Source of the DNA: Planotetraspora silvatica
GTDB taxonomy: Bacteria; Actinomycetota; Actinomycetes; Streptosporangiales; Streptosporangiaceae
DNA: 64,000 nucleotides
NCBI RefSeq assembly: GCF_016863315.1
Contig: NZ_BOOQ01000040.1
Span: 1-64,000, forward strand
Direction of reading: 5' to 3'
Program-made: the position numbers and the translations under genes
The notes under the pieces: model-generated
Told to the model about the DNA's origin: nothing
What the model saw: the letters and a program-made list of their open reading frames with translations, nothing else
Databases searched by the model: none
Part shown: piece after piece, positions 6,871 through 16,332 of the stretch
How the letters are laid out: each line of letters starts with the position of its first letter
Numbering within the stretch: the first letter of the stretch is position 1

Positions 6871-9585
6871 ATGAGCACGCCAGCGGAACGCTACGCCGCA
6901 TTCCGCCAGGAGCAGACCGGGCACGGGCCCGCTCTCGCCTCGTTCCGCGGACTGTACGACTTCGATCTCGACGAGTTCCAGCTCGACGCCTGCCAGGCGC
7001 TGGAGGCGGGAGACGGCGTCCTGGTCGCGGCCCCGACGGGGTCGGGCAAGACCGTCGTCGGCGAGTTCGCCGTCCACCTCGCCCTGGAACAGGGCCGCAA
7101 GTGCTTCTACACGACGCCGATCAAGGCACTGTCGAACCAGAAGTACAACGACCTCGTCAAGCGGTACGGCGCCGCCAAGGTCGGCCTGCTGACCGGCGAC
7201 AACAGCGTCAACGGCGAGGCCCCGATCGTGGTCATGACCACCGAGGTCCTGCGCAACATGCTCTACGCCGGGTCGGCCACCCTGGCGGGTCTGGGCTACG
7301 TCGTGATGGACGAGGTGCACTACCTCGCCGACCGGTTCCGCGGCGCCGTCTGGGAAGAGGTGATCATCCACCTGCCCGAGTCGGTCCGCGTCGCCGCCCT
7401 GTCCGCCACCGTCAGCAACGCCGAGGAGTTCGGCGAGTGGCTCGGGGAGGTCAGGGGCGACACCACGGTGATCGTCGACGAGGTCCGTCCGGTGCCGCTC
7501 TGGCAGCACATGCTGGTCGGCCACCGGATGTACGACCTGTTCGTCAACGAGGGCGACGACACCCTGCGCATCAATCCCTCGCTCATGCGGATCTCCCGCG
7601 ACGAGATGCGCCTCGCGCAGGTGCGCGGCAAACGGGGATACAACCGGCCGGGGCGGGTCAACGGGTCCAGCCGATCGGACGTGATCGAGAAGCTCGACGC
7701 CGAGGGCCTGCTGCCGTCGATCACCTTCATCTTCTCCCGGGCCGGCTGCGACGCCGCGGTCATGCAGTGCCTGGCCGCCGGCCTCCGGCTCACCTCGGAG
7801 ACCGAGCGGCACGAGATCCGCCAGATCGTCGACGAGCGGACCGCGCACCTGCCCGACGAGGATCTGGCCGTCCTCGGCTACCTCGAATGGCGCGACTGCC
7901 TGGAACGCGGGCTCGCGGCCCACCACGCCGGCATGCTCCCCGCCTTCAAGGAGGTCGTGGAGGAGCTGTTCACCAAGGGCCTGGTCAAGGCGGTGTTCGC
8001 GACCGAGACCCTGGCCCTGGGCATCAACATGCCCGCCAGGTCCGTCGTGATCGAGAAGCTCGACAAGTGGAACGGCGAGACGCATGCCGACCTGACCCCG
8101 GGTGAGTACACCCAGCTCACCGGCAGGGCCGGACGGCGCGGCATCGATGTCGAGGGTCACGCGGTCGTGTTGTGGCATCCGGGCACCGATCCGCTGAGCG
8201 TGGCGGGGCTGGCCAGCACCCGCACCTACCCGTTGCGGTCGAGTTTCCAGCCGTCGTACAACATGGCGGTCAACCTGGTCGGACAGGTCGGCCGGGAGCG
8301 GGCGAGGACGCTCCTCGAGGACTCCTTCGCCCAGTTCCAGGCCGACCGGGCCGTGGTCGGGCTGGCCCGGCAGCTCCGCAAGGCCGAGCAGGCCCTCGAA
8401 GGCTACGCGGAGGCGATGACGTGCCATCTCGGCGACTTCCAGGAGTACGCCGGGCTGCGCCGTCGCCTCTCCGACCGGGAGGCCGAGCTGTCCCGCCAGC
8501 GCGGCGCGGCCAGAAGGGCGCAGGCCGTGCAGTCGCTGGAGGCGCTGAAGCCCGGTGACGTCATCCGGGTGCCCGGCGGGCGTCGGGCGGGCCTGGCCGT
8601 CGTCCTGGACCCGGGGACGAGCATGCGCGGCGAGGGGCCCTCGCCGCTGGTCCTGACCATCGGCAAGCAGGTGAAGAAGTTATCGCCCGCGGACTTCCCC
8701 GTGCCGGTCGAGCCCGTCGACACGATCCGGATCCCGAAGAACTTCAACGCCCGGTCGCCCAAGGAGCGGGCGAACCTGGTCTCCACGCTGCACGCCAAGC
8801 TCGGTGATCGCGACCTCGGCAAGCCCGCCAGAGCGCGTGACCACACGACCGAGGACGAGGAGATCGGGCGCCTGCGCGTGGAACTGCGCCGCCATCCGTG
8901 CCACGGCTGCGACGAGCGGGAGGACCACGCGCGCTGGGGGGAGCGCTACCACAAGCTGTATCGGGATACCGAGGCGTTGCGGCGCCGGGTCGAGGGCCGC
9001 TCCCACGTGATCGCCCGCACCTTCGACAAGGTGTGCGGCGTGCTCGACCAGCTGGGCTACCTGGAAGAGGAGAGCGTCACCGAGGAGGGCAGGCGCCTGG
9101 CCAAGCTCTACACCGAGCTCGACCTGCTCACCGCGGAGTGCCTGCGCGCCGGGGTCTGGGAGGGCCTCGACCCGGCCGAGCTCGCCGCCTGCGTGTCGTC
9201 GCTGGTCTACGAGGCCCGGCAGTCCGACGACGCCCGCAGCCCGAAGATCCCCGCGGGGGCGGCCAAGGAGGCGCTGGCCGCGATGACCCGCCTGTGGGGC
9301 GAGCTGGAGGGCATCGAGCAGGACCACGGCCTGTCGTTCATCCGGGAGCCGGACCTCGGGTTCGCCTGGTCGGCGTTCCGGTGGGCCAGGGGGCACACCC
9401 TCGACGCGGTGCTGACCGACGGCGACATGGCGGCCGGGGACTTCGTCCGCTGGATCAAGCAGCTGCTCGACCTGCTCGCGCAGCTCAAGGATGCCGCGCC
9501 GAAGGGGAGCAAGGTCCGCTCGAACGCCGTCAAGGCGATCGACGCCATGCGCCGGGGTGTGGTCGCGTACTCCTCCGTGTCATGA
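6871..9585 (+). CDS. helY: HelY-like DEVH-box (Ski2-type) helicase
   Basis: A 904-residue superfamily 2 helicase. Walker A APTGSGKT is at residues 54-61, the DEVH box at about 147-150, motif III LSAT near 175-178, motif VI LTGRAGRRG near 420, followed by a long C-terminal region of the Ski2/DOB1 type. Such proteins unwind RNA or DNA 3'-5'; the mycobacterial orthologue in the same paf-tat locus is HelY. The start at 6871 follows GAGGAGAGAG. It ends in a run of 14-bp tandem repeats and converges on the RNB exoribonuclease gene, suggesting a shared RNA-metabolism theme but not an operon. Confidence 0.92.
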   Translation: MSTPAERYAAFRQEQTGHGPALASFRGLYDFDLDEFQLDACQALEAGDGVLVAAPTGSGKTVVGEFAVHLALEQGRKCFYTTPIKALSNQKYNDLVKRYGAAKVGLLTGDNSVNGEAPIVVMTTEVLRNMLYAGSATLAGLGYVVMDEVHYLADRFRGAVWEEVIIHLPESVRVAALSATVSNAEEFGEWLGEVRGDTTVIVDEVRPVPLWQHMLVGHRMYDLFVNEGDDTLRINPSLMRISRDEMRLAQVRGKRGYNRPGRVNGSSRSDVIEKLDAEGLLPSITFIFSRAGCDAAVMQCLAAGLRLTSETERHEIRQIVDERTAHLPDEDLAVLGYLEWRDCLERGLAAHHAGMLPAFKEVVEELFTKGLVKAVFATETLALGINMPARSVVIEKLDKWNGETHADLTPGEYTQLTGRAGRRGIDVEGHAVVLWHPGTDPLSVAGLASTRTYPLRSSFQPSYNMAVNLVGQVGRERARTLLEDSFAQFQADRAVVGLARQLRKAEQALEGYAEAMTCHLGDFQEYAGLRRRLSDREAELSRQRGAARRAQAVQSLEALKPGDVIRVPGGRRAGLAVVLDPGTSMRGEGPSPLVLTIGKQVKKLSPADFPVPVEPVDTIRIPKNFNARSPKERANLVSTLHAKLGDRDLGKPARARDHTTEDEEIGRLRVELRRHPCHGCDEREDHARWGERYHKLYRDTEALRRRVEGRSHVIARTFDKVCGVLDQLGYLEEESVTEEGRRLAKLYTELDLLTAECLRAGVWEGLDPAELAACVSSLVYEARQSDDARSPKIPAGAAKEALAAMTRLWGELEGIEQDHGLSFIREPDLGFAWSAFRWARGHTLDAVLTDGDMAAGDFVRWIKQLLDLLAQLKDAAPKGSKVRSNAVKAIDAMRRGVVAYSSVS

Positions 9586-9651
9586 GCAGCAGATCATGAG
9601 CGGCGGGTCATGAGCGGCGGGTCATGAGCGGCGGGTCATGAGCGGCGGGTC
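9582..9651. repeat. 14-bp tandem repeat at helicase stop
   Basis: Four identical units ATGAGCGGCGGGTC (9596-9609, 9610-9623, 9624-9637, 9638-9651) are preceded by a degenerate unit at 9582-9595 that contains the helicase stop codon. They fill the space between two convergent genes. The unit appears to have grown by slippage from the end of the coding sequence. Confidence 0.9.
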
Positions 9652-9694
9652 AGGTGTCGTGATCAGGCTGTGAGAGCCTTCCCGGCTCGCCCGC

Positions 9695-11149
9695 TCAGGC
9701 CAGGGCGAACCTGACCTCGCGGGTCGCCGGGTCCGCTCGCGTGAGCCGTACCCGGACCCGCTCGCCGAGCGGCAGGTCGTCGCCGTCGCAGCGTGCGACG
9801 ACGGCCGGGTCGGTCACCTGCACCTGCCCGCCGGGTCGGCCCTCGTCGACGTCGATGACGACGGCGTCGAACGACTCCCCGAGACGGCGGCGCAGGACGG
9901 CGGCCTCGACGAGGTCGACGCACGCGCGTTCGACCCCGTTGGCCCGCCTGCCCGCGACCGACATCTGCTCGGGGAGCACGGCGAGGGCCTCCTGGACCCG
10001 CTCAGGTACCGGCTCGCCCGCGGCGACGGCCACGCACACCTCGGTGGCGTAGCGGTCGACCAGGCGCCGCAGGGGCGCCGTCACGTGCGCGTACGGCGCG
10101 GCCACGGCGGCGTGCGCGGCGATCGGCGGCGGTGAGCCGTCGAAGGCGGCGTAGGCGGCGCCCCGGAGCAGGATCGTCGACTCGCGGAGGAACGCGGCGT
10201 GGCCGGGGATCTTGGGATCGAGGTCGTGGACGACGTCTCCGTACGACGCGCCATCGGGCCACGGCACGCTGAGCGCGGCCGCCACCCGGCGGGCCTTCGC
10301 GATGTCCCGCGGCGAAGGGGCGGGCAGGACGCGCAGCACCCCGACTCCCGCGTCGAGCATCAACTGCGCCGCCGACATGCCGGTGAGCAGGGAGATCTGC
10401 GCGTTCCACGCCTCGCAGGGAAGGGTGGCGCGGAACTCGAGGGCGTAGCCGGCACCGTCGTGGACGACCTCCTGCTCGGGCGTCGGCAGGCTGACGCCGC
10501 CTCTCGCCCGCTCCAGGGCGAGCCGCAGCGGGCCGACCTCGGAGAGCAGCTTCAGGGTGCCTTCCGCCCTGCCGGTGTCCACGGTCGCCTGCACGGTGGC
10601 GTAGTCGAGCCGCTCGCGGCTGCGCACCATCGCGCGGCGCAGGTCGACGCCGACCATCTCGCCGGCGGAGTCGAGGTCGACGCACCACAACACCGCGGGG
10701 CGGGTCTGGCCCGGGAGCAGGCTGGCCGCGGCCTCGGACAGGACTGTGGGGTGCAGCGGGACGCGGGTGTCGGGCAGGTAGACGGTCTCGCCGCGGGTCC
10801 GCGCCTCCAGGTCGATGGCCCCGCCGGGGTGGACGAACGCGGCGACGTCGGCGATGGCGTACCAGACCCGGTAGCCGCCCTGCCGCTTCTCGATGCACAG
10901 CGCCTGGTCCAGGTCCATGGAACCGGGCGGGTCGATGGTGACGAACGGCAGATCGGTGCGATCCTCACCGGGCGCGGCCAGGTACCGCGCGGCCCGCTCG
11001 GCCTCGTCGAGCACGGCGGGCGGGAAGGTCTCGGGCAGGTCGAACTCACGGCGGATGCGGGCCAGTCCGGCGGCGAGGTCGTCACCGTCCGGTCGGTCCG
11101 CTCGCTTCGCTGCCTGCTCGCCGGTGAGGCGGATGGTCGTGTGCGGCAC
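9695..11149 (-). CDS. RNB-domain (RNase II/VacB family) ribonuclease
   Basis: A 484-residue RNB protein. The catalytic metal-binding motif TIDPPGSMDLDQA lies at about residues 71-83, with the downstream YAIADVAAFV and ARTRGETVYLPD segments of the RNB fold. It is predicted to degrade single-stranded RNA 3'-5' processively using Mg2+. It lacks obvious N-terminal cold-shock domains, so it is a shortened form relative to E. coli RNase II/R, with an S1-like C-terminal segment. The GTG start at 11149 is supported by TAGGTT (complement of 11156-11161) six bases upstream, a leaderless arrangement; an AGGAG further upstream is an alternative. Confidence 0.9.
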   Translation of the reverse strand: MPHTTIRLTGEQAAKRADRPDGDDLAAGLARIRREFDLPETFPPAVLDEAERAARYLAAPGEDRTDLPFVTIDPPGSMDLDQALCIEKRQGGYRVWYAIADVAAFVHPGGAIDLEARTRGETVYLPDTRVPLHPTVLSEAAASLLPGQTRPAVLWCVDLDSAGEMVGVDLRRAMVRSRERLDYATVQATVDTGRAEGTLKLLSEVGPLRLALERARGGVSLPTPEQEVVHDGAGYALEFRATLPCEAWNAQISLLTGMSAAQLMLDAGVGVLRVLPAPSPRDIAKARRVAAALSVPWPDGASYGDVVHDLDPKIPGHAAFLRESTILLRGAAYAAFDGSPPPIAAHAAVAAPYAHVTAPLRRLVDRYATEVCVAVAAGEPVPERVQEALAVLPEQMSVAGRRANGVERACVDLVEAAVLRRRLGESFDAVVIDVDEGRPGGQVQVTDPAVVARCDGDDLPLGERVRVRLTRADPATREVRFALA

Positions 11150-11194
11150 GCGGTCAACCTACTCCTGAGCGTGCCGTCCGCGCAGCGGTCGCCG

Positions 11195-12097
11195 TCACCG
11201 GTCGGCGAGTGTGGCCAGGAGGCGGTTGAGGGGACCGTCGAGGCCGTAGCGGTCGGCGAGGGCGACCAGGCGTTCGGGGTCGCGGGGCTTGGCCGGGCAG
11301 GTCAGGTCGAGGTCGGGGACGGGTGCGTCGCGGGCGACCTCGACCACCCCCGGCGCCACGGCGAGATAGTCGCGAGCCGCCGCGAGCTTGGCGCGCGCCC
11401 CGGCGGGGAAGCCGTCGGTCACTCCGGAGTCGAGCGCGCTCATCAGGGCGGTGAGGGAGCCGAACCGGGTGATCAGGGCGGCGGCGGTCTTCTCGCCGAT
11501 ACCCGCGACGCCGGGTAGGCCGTCGCTCGGGTCGCCGCGCAGCGTGGCGAAGTCGGCGTATGCCCGGCCCGGGATGCCGTACTTATCTGCGACAAAAGCC
11601 TCGTCGACCATTTGAAGGTTACGAATGCCCCTTACTGTGTAAAGGGCCCGGCACGGCTTCGCGTCGTCGACGAGCTGGAAAAGATCACGATCGCCGGTGA
11701 CGATGTCGACGGCGCCGGACGCTCTGGTCGCCAGCGTGCCGATGACGTCGTCGGCCTCGTATCCCGGGACGCCGATGCGGGCGATGCCGAGCGCGTCGAG
11801 GACGTCCTCGATGACCGGCACCTGGGGGACCAGGGTGTCGGGCACGGACTCCTCGTTGCCGGTGGCCACCCGGTGGGCCTTGTACGTCGGGATGGCGGCG
11901 ACCCGGAACGCCGGCCGCCAGTCGGCGTCCATGCAGGCCACGAGTTCGGTGGGGGAATGTTGCCGGACCAGCGTGGCGATCATGTCGATGAGCCCGCGGA
12001 CCGCGTTGATCGGCATGCCGTCGGGCGCGGTCATCGACTCCGGGATGCCGTAGTAGGCGCGGAAGTAGAGCGACGGGGTGTCGAGAAGCAGCAGCAC
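11195..12097 (-). CDS. 5'-3' exonuclease (FEN/PolA N-domain type)
   Basis: A 300-residue protein homologous to the N-terminal exonuclease domain of DNA polymerase I. Conserved acidic residues appear in LLLLDTPSLYFRAYYG (start), MDADWRP, GYEADDVIGTLA and VTGDRDLFQLV, and a helix-hairpin-helix-like GLPGVAGIGEKTAAALITRFG-type segment (two parts near residues 190-210) binds DNA. It probably removes flaps or RNA primers. Start is GTG at 12097. It ends 45 bp after the RNB gene start in the same direction, so the pair may be co-transcribed. Such a stand-alone exonuclease sits close to helY in mycobacteria. Confidence 0.9.
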   Translation of the reverse strand: MLLLLDTPSLYFRAYYGIPESMTAPDGMPINAVRGLIDMIATLVRQHSPTELVACMDADWRPAFRVAAIPTYKAHRVATGNEESVPDTLVPQVPVIEDVLDALGIARIGVPGYEADDVIGTLATRASGAVDIVTGDRDLFQLVDDAKPCRALYTVRGIRNLQMVDEAFVADKYGIPGRAYADFATLRGDPSDGLPGVAGIGEKTAAALITRFGSLTALMSALDSGVTDGFPAGARAKLAAARDYLAVAPGVVEVARDAPVPDLDLTCPAKPRDPERLVALADRYGLDGPLNRLLATLADR

Positions 12098-12153
12098 CCG
12101 TCCATTGTCACGCCTCCGTCACGCCCCGCGCCCGGGAGCGGCCGGAACGGAGG

Positions 12154-12239
12154 CAGAACCGGGCCAGAACCGGGCCAGAGCGGGTTCAGGACGGGGCCAG
12201 GACGGGTTCAGGACGGGGCCAGGACGGGGCCGGAACGCA
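12154..12239. repeat. Degenerate ~11-bp tandem repeats
   Basis: About seven units of the type GGCCAGGACGGG/GTTCAGGACGGG follow one another between the starts of the exonuclease gene and the end of the SpoIIE gene. Period is 10-12 bases. Noncoding; both neighbouring genes point left, so this lies upstream of the exonuclease gene. Confidence 0.75.
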
Positions 12240-12264
12240 GGATCAGCACCTGATCAGCGAAGGA

Positions 12265-13650
12265 TCAGCGCGGGATCGGCGGCCGGCTGTCCTCGAGCAC
12301 GCTGACCGCGAGGAGGCACGTGTCGTCCTCCGGGTTGGGACCGCCGATCTCCTCGATCAGGCCGTCGAGGCCGGCGTCGAGGCAGTCGCCGTGGCGGGCG
12401 ATGGCCCCCGCGGCCTTGAGCGTCAGGGCGAGCCCCTCACTGATGTCCCGCGAACGCCGCTCGATCAGGCCGTCGGTGAACATCAGCAGCAGGTCGCCCG
12501 GCTCCAGCCGGATCTCCGCCACGCCGTACGGCTGGCCGGAGATGGCTCCGAGGACGACGCCGTGCGGCGGCGTGAGCTGTTCGGCGGTGCCGTGCCGTAC
12601 GAGGATGGGAGCGAGATGGCCGGCCTGGGCCCAGGTGAACAGCCGGGTGGGCGGGTCGAAGTAGCCGCAGACCACGGTGGCCGTCGTGTCGTCGAGCCGG
12701 TTCAGGACGAGCGCGTTGAGCCACGCGAGCAGCAGGTCGGGTGAGGCGGTGGTCATGGTCAGCCCGACCAGCGCGTGCCGGAGTTGGGCCATCTCCGCGA
12801 TGGCGGGCAGTCCGTGGCCGGAGACGTCGCCGATCGCGAGGAACATCCGCCCGTCGGGCAGCGGAGCGGCCTCGTACCAGTCTCCGCCGAGGCTGGCCGA
12901 CTTCTCGGCGGGGACGTAGCGCACCGAGATCCGCGCGTAGGGGAGGGAGATGGACGCGCCGGGCTGGGGGAGGATCGCGTCGCGCAACGCCAGCGTGACG
13001 TGGCGCTCCTCCTCCGCGCGCTCGCGCACCTCGAGCAGTTGCCGCTGGGACTCGGCGACGGCCCGCTCGGCCTCGCGGCGTGCGGTGACGTCCTGGATCA
13101 CGCCATGGACCCCGGAAGCCGCGGGCTCCAGGACGGCCCGCAGGCTCCGGACGCCGTCGTCGCCCCGGATGCGGAACTCCGCCTGGCCCGGCACCGCGCC
13201 TCTGACGACCCGGGACACCAGACCGTCGAGCGCCTGCCGGTCGGCGGGCTCGGCCAGCGTGGGCAGGTCGTGGAGGCGGATGGGCCCCTGCGCCGCGTCC
13301 CTTCCGAAGATCTTGTACATGTGATCGGACCAGCAGGTCTCACCCGTGGTCAGATCCCACTGGCTCCAGCCGATCTCGCCCAGCCGCTGGGTGTGCGCGA
13401 GCTGCTCGGAAGTAGGGACGCCGCGAGGTGCCCCGGCCGGCAAGGGAACCCGCTGGGGCAGGCACGACGGTCCAGGCGTCTCGTCGAAGCCGTCCATGAC
13501 ACCGTCCATGGCGTGATCCATGACGTGGTCCATTACGTGATCCATGACACTGCCGATGGCGCTGTCGAGGGCGGCGCAGGGCAGTGCGCCGGTGTCGCGG
13601 CCGTCCGGAGGAGGGAGGGGCGGCTGTGGACCACCCGCTACGCCGACCAT
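12265..13650 (-). CDS. PAS-SpoIIE (PP2C-type) serine phosphatase
   Basis: A 461-residue signalling protein. A low-complexity leader is followed by a PAS/PAC segment (GEIGWSQWDLTTGETCWSDH to GVIQDVTARREAERAV, about residues 85-200), a coiled-coil linker and a SpoIIE phosphatase domain (VRYVPAEKSASLGGDWYEA, AIGDVSGHGLPAIAEM, LLMFTDGLIERR) with its metal-binding aspartates present. Proteins of this type dephosphorylate anti-anti-sigma factors. The start at ATG 13650 is chosen over a TTG at 13665. Residues about 43-61 consist of MDHV/MDGV repeats encoded by 12-bp tandem DNA repeats (13491-13550), which also offers downstream start codons. No cognate STAS or kinase gene is adjacent. Confidence 0.88.
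   Translation of the reverse strand: MVGVAGGPQPPLPPPDGRDTGALPCAALDSAIGSVMDHVMDHVMDHAMDGVMDGFDETPGPSCLPQRVPLPAGAPRGVPTSEQLAHTQRLGEIGWSQWDLTTGETCWSDHMYKIFGRDAAQGPIRLHDLPTLAEPADRQALDGLVSRVVRGAVPGQAEFRIRGDDGVRSLRAVLEPAASGVHGVIQDVTARREAERAVAESQRQLLEVRERAEEERHVTLALRDAILPQPGASISLPYARISVRYVPAEKSASLGGDWYEAAPLPDGRMFLAIGDVSGHGLPAIAEMAQLRHALVGLTMTTASPDLLLAWLNALVLNRLDDTTATVVCGYFDPPTRLFTWAQAGHLAPILVRHGTAEQLTPPHGVVLGAISGQPYGVAEIRLEPGDLLLMFTDGLIERRSRDISEGLALTLKAAGAIARHGDCLDAGLDGLIEEIGGPNPEDDTCLLAVSVLEDSRPPIPR
13491..13550. repeat. 12-bp in-frame coding repeats (MDHV)
   Basis: Units resembling GTGATCCATGAC repeat about five times inside the SpoIIE gene, giving MDHVMDHVMDHAMDGVMDG near the N-terminus. Because each unit has an ATG and a GTG in frame, unit number changes would alter only this linker and the available start codons. 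Confidence 0.8.
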
Positions 13651-13909
13651 GTAACTCGCTCTCAAAGGTGCTAGTCAAAGGTGTCAATTTCAGGACATTC
13701 TGGATGCAGACAGTAAGCGTCCTAGCGCGGAGCGTAGCAGTCCCTTCGACTACTCGGGTGAGGTTTTTTCCTACGGGGAAGGAGAAAGAGCCGCACGGCC
13801 TCGGGGGCTCGCCGGGCGGACGTCCCAGGTGCGCGCCGTGGCGACAGCGTGTCGCTGCGGCGGACCCCGGGGGATCGTGCCACCCTCCCAGGCTCGTTAG
13901 ATTGGGCGT
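13651..13909. promoter_or_regulatory. Divergent intergenic region, SpoIIE/M24 genes
   Basis: The 260 bp between the two divergent starts hold a 9-bp direct repeat TCAAAGGTG (13662-13670 and 13675-13683, 13 bp apart) close to the SpoIIE start and overlapping a TTGACA hexamer on that strand, so it may be a tandem regulator site. At the other end, TAGATT (13898-13903) lies six bases before the GTG of the peptidase gene. The middle has no recognised element. Confidence 0.4.
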
Positions 13910-15025
13910 GTGAGAACGATGCCCACTGACCTGTACCCCGTGACCCGGCTGGCCGATGTCCGCGAGGCCACCGAGCGTTCCGGGCTCGGCGCGCTGCTGC
14001 TGACTCCCGGCCCGGACCTGCGCTATGTGACCGGATATGACGCGATGCCCCTGGAGCGGCTGACCTGCCTCGCCGTCCCGGCCTCCGGGGACCCCTTCCT
14101 GATGGTCCCGCGCCTGGAACTCCCGGCCGCCGAGCACTCGCCCGCGTCCCGGCTCGGAATCGAGTTCGTCCCCTGGGACGAGACGGACGATCCGTACGCG
14201 CAGGTGGCGGCGCGGCTGGGCTCCCTCGCCTCGGTAGGCCTGGCCGACCGGATGTGGGCGATGCAGTCGCTGCGATTCCGCGACGCGATGCCGGGGGCCG
14301 AGCAGAGGCTGGCCGGCACCGTCCTGCGTGAGCTGCGCATGCGCAAGTCGCCCGCCGAGGCGGCCGCGCTCGCCGAGGCGGGAGCGGCGATCGACTCCGT
14401 GCACAACCTGGTCCCGGGCTTCCTCAAGGCCGGCCGCACCGAGCGCGAGGTGGGCAAGGACATCGCGGAGGCCATCGTCGCCGCGGGCCACGAGCGCGTC
14501 GACTTCGTGATCGTCGGCTCCGGGCCGAACGGTGCGAGCCCCCACCACGAGTTGTCCGATCGGGTCATCCAGGCGGGCGAGCCCGTCGTCGTCGACATCG
14601 GCGGGACGATGCCGACCGGCTACTGCTCCGACTCGACCCGGGTCTACTCCGTCGGTGAGGCCCCCGCCGAGTTCGTCGCCTACTACGCGGTGCTCAAGCG
14701 TGCCCAGGAGGCGGCCTGCGACCACGTCCGCCCGGGTGTGACGTGCGAGTCCGTCGACGCGGCCGCGCGCGAGGTCATCGAGGAGGCCGGCTTCGGCGAC
14801 CGCTTCATCCACCGGACCGGTCACGGGATCGGCCTGGAGACCCACGAGGAGCCGTACATCGTCTCCGGCAACACCGAGCTGATCGAGCCGGGGTTCGCCT
14901 TCTCCATCGAGCCGGGGATCTACCTGCCGGGCCGGCACGGGGCGCGGATCGAGGACATCGTCATCTGCAGCGAGACGGCAGGGGAACTGCTCAACAACAC
15001 GACGCGGGAGCTCGTGATCGTCTAG
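13910..15025 (+). CDS. M24 family Xaa-Pro aminopeptidase-like protein
   Basis: A 371-residue pita-bread metallopeptidase. The creatinase-type N-terminal domain covers about residues 10-145 (LTPGPDLRYVTGYDA). Metal ligands are visible in VVDIGG, SDSTRVY, HRTGHGIGLETHE, FSIEPGIY and ARIEDIV. It should remove N-terminal residues preceding proline, or act as a related dipeptidase. GTG 13910 follows TAGATT by six bases (leaderless); an ATG nine bases later is the alternative. A strong terminator follows at 15089-15121. Confidence 0.9.
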   Translation: MRTMPTDLYPVTRLADVREATERSGLGALLLTPGPDLRYVTGYDAMPLERLTCLAVPASGDPFLMVPRLELPAAEHSPASRLGIEFVPWDETDDPYAQVAARLGSLASVGLADRMWAMQSLRFRDAMPGAEQRLAGTVLRELRMRKSPAEAAALAEAGAAIDSVHNLVPGFLKAGRTEREVGKDIAEAIVAAGHERVDFVIVGSGPNGASPHHELSDRVIQAGEPVVVDIGGTMPTGYCSDSTRVYSVGEAPAEFVAYYAVLKRAQEAACDHVRPGVTCESVDAAAREVIEEAGFGDRFIHRTGHGIGLETHEEPYIVSGNTELIEPGFAFSIEPGIYLPGRHGARIEDIVICSETAGELLNNTTRELVIV

Positions 15026-15088
15026 CTGCTCAGCGTGATGCTCGTGTGACAGGTCTGTCCAACGGGTGCGGCGAGGTGTAACAATCAT

Positions 15089-15121
15089 GGCGGCCGGCGA
15101 TCCCGGCCGCCCTTTGTTTTT
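15089..15121 (+). terminator. Rho-independent terminator
   Basis: A perfect 9-bp stem GGCGGCCGG (15089-15097) / CCGGCCGCC (15103-15111) with a five-base loop is followed by CTTTGTTTTT. It ends the M24 peptidase transcript before the acyl-CoA dehydrogenase gene. Confidence 0.88.
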
Positions 15122-15169
15122 CGACCTGTTCTGCGACAGCCGTGCCCCACCGGGTAGGAGAGCATTGCG

Positions 15170-16324
15170 ATGAGTGTCGACCGGATTCTGCCCACGCCCG
15201 AGGCCCACGACCTGCTCGATCTCGTTCGTGAGCTGGCCGCCAAGGAGATCGCGCCGCGAGCGGCGGCCGATGAGGCGGCGGGGCGGTTCCCCCGTGACCT
15301 GTTCACCCTGCTCGGCTCCTCAGGAATCCTCGGCCTCCCCTATGCGGAGGAGTACGGCGGCGCCGGCCAGCCGTACGAGGTGTACCTGCAGGTGATCGAG
15401 GAGCTGGCGGGCGCGTGGCTGGCCGTGGGGCTGGGCGTCTCCGTGCACACCCTGTCCTGCTTCCCCGTCTCGGCGTACGGCGGCGCCGCCCAGCGGGCGG
15501 AACTGCTGCCGTCGCTGATCGGCGGGGAACTCCTGGGGGCCTACTGCCTGTCGGAGCCCCAGTCGGGCTCGGACGCGGCCGCTCTGGCCACCCGCGCGGA
15601 GACGGACGCCGACGGCTACCTGGTCGACGGGGTCAAGGCGTGGATCACCCACGGCGGCGTCGCCGACTTCTACACGCTGATGGCGCGGACGTCCGGAGAG
15701 GGCGCCAGGGGCGTCTCCTGCTTCCACGTTCCCGCGGGTCTGGACGGGCTGTCCTTCGGCGTCCCCGAGCGGAAGATGGGCATGCGGTCCTCACCGACCG
15801 CCCAGGTCCGGTTCGACGGCGTACGGCTCCCGCCGGAGTCCCTGATCGGCTCCCCCGGGCAGGGTTTCCGCATCGCGCTGGCCGCACTCGACGGCGGGCG
15901 GCTCGGCATCGCCGCGTGCGCGGTCGGCGTGGCTCAGGCCGCCTTCGACGTCGCCTCCGCGTATGCGCGCGAGCGACGCCAGTTCGGCTCCCGCCTGGTG
16001 GACTTCCAGGGGCTCGGCTTCATGCTGGCGGACATGGCCACCTCGATCGCCGCGGCGCGGGCCCTCTACCTGGAGGCGGCGCGGCTGCGCGACGCGGGCC
16101 GTTCGTACGGCACGAGGGCCGCGATGGCCAAGCTGTACGCCACCGACATGTGCATGAAGGTGACCACGGACGCGGTCCAGGTGCTCGGCGGCTACGGGTA
16201 CGTGGAGGACTTCCCGGTCGAGCGGCACATGCGGGAGGCCAAGGTCCTGCAGATCGTCGAGGGCACCAACCAGATCCAGCGCCTGGTCATCAGCCGGGCC
16301 GTCGCCAGGGGAAACGCGCAGTAG
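15170..16324 (+). CDS. Acyl-CoA dehydrogenase
   Basis: A 384-residue flavoprotein of the ACAD family. Signatures include YCLSEPQSGSDAAA (FAD/substrate loop, about residues 124-137), KAWITHGGVADFY, ARERRQFGSRLVDFQ and QVLGGYGYVEDFPVERHMREAK. The general base glutamate is probably in the IVEGTNQIQR segment near the C-terminus. It oxidises an acyl-CoA to the enoyl-CoA, passing electrons to ETF; chain-length specificity cannot be read. ATG 15170 follows GGTAGGAG. It stands alone after a terminator and converges on a hydrolase gene 8 bp away. Confidence 0.92.
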   Translation: MSVDRILPTPEAHDLLDLVRELAAKEIAPRAAADEAAGRFPRDLFTLLGSSGILGLPYAEEYGGAGQPYEVYLQVIEELAGAWLAVGLGVSVHTLSCFPVSAYGGAAQRAELLPSLIGGELLGAYCLSEPQSGSDAAALATRAETDADGYLVDGVKAWITHGGVADFYTLMARTSGEGARGVSCFHVPAGLDGLSFGVPERKMGMRSSPTAQVRFDGVRLPPESLIGSPGQGFRIALAALDGGRLGIAACAVGVAQAAFDVASAYARERRQFGSRLVDFQGLGFMLADMATSIAAARALYLEAARLRDAGRSYGTRAAMAKLYATDMCMKVTTDAVQVLGGYGYVEDFPVERHMREAKVLQIVEGTNQIQRLVISRAVARGNAQ

Positions 16325-16332
16325 CCGGACTC

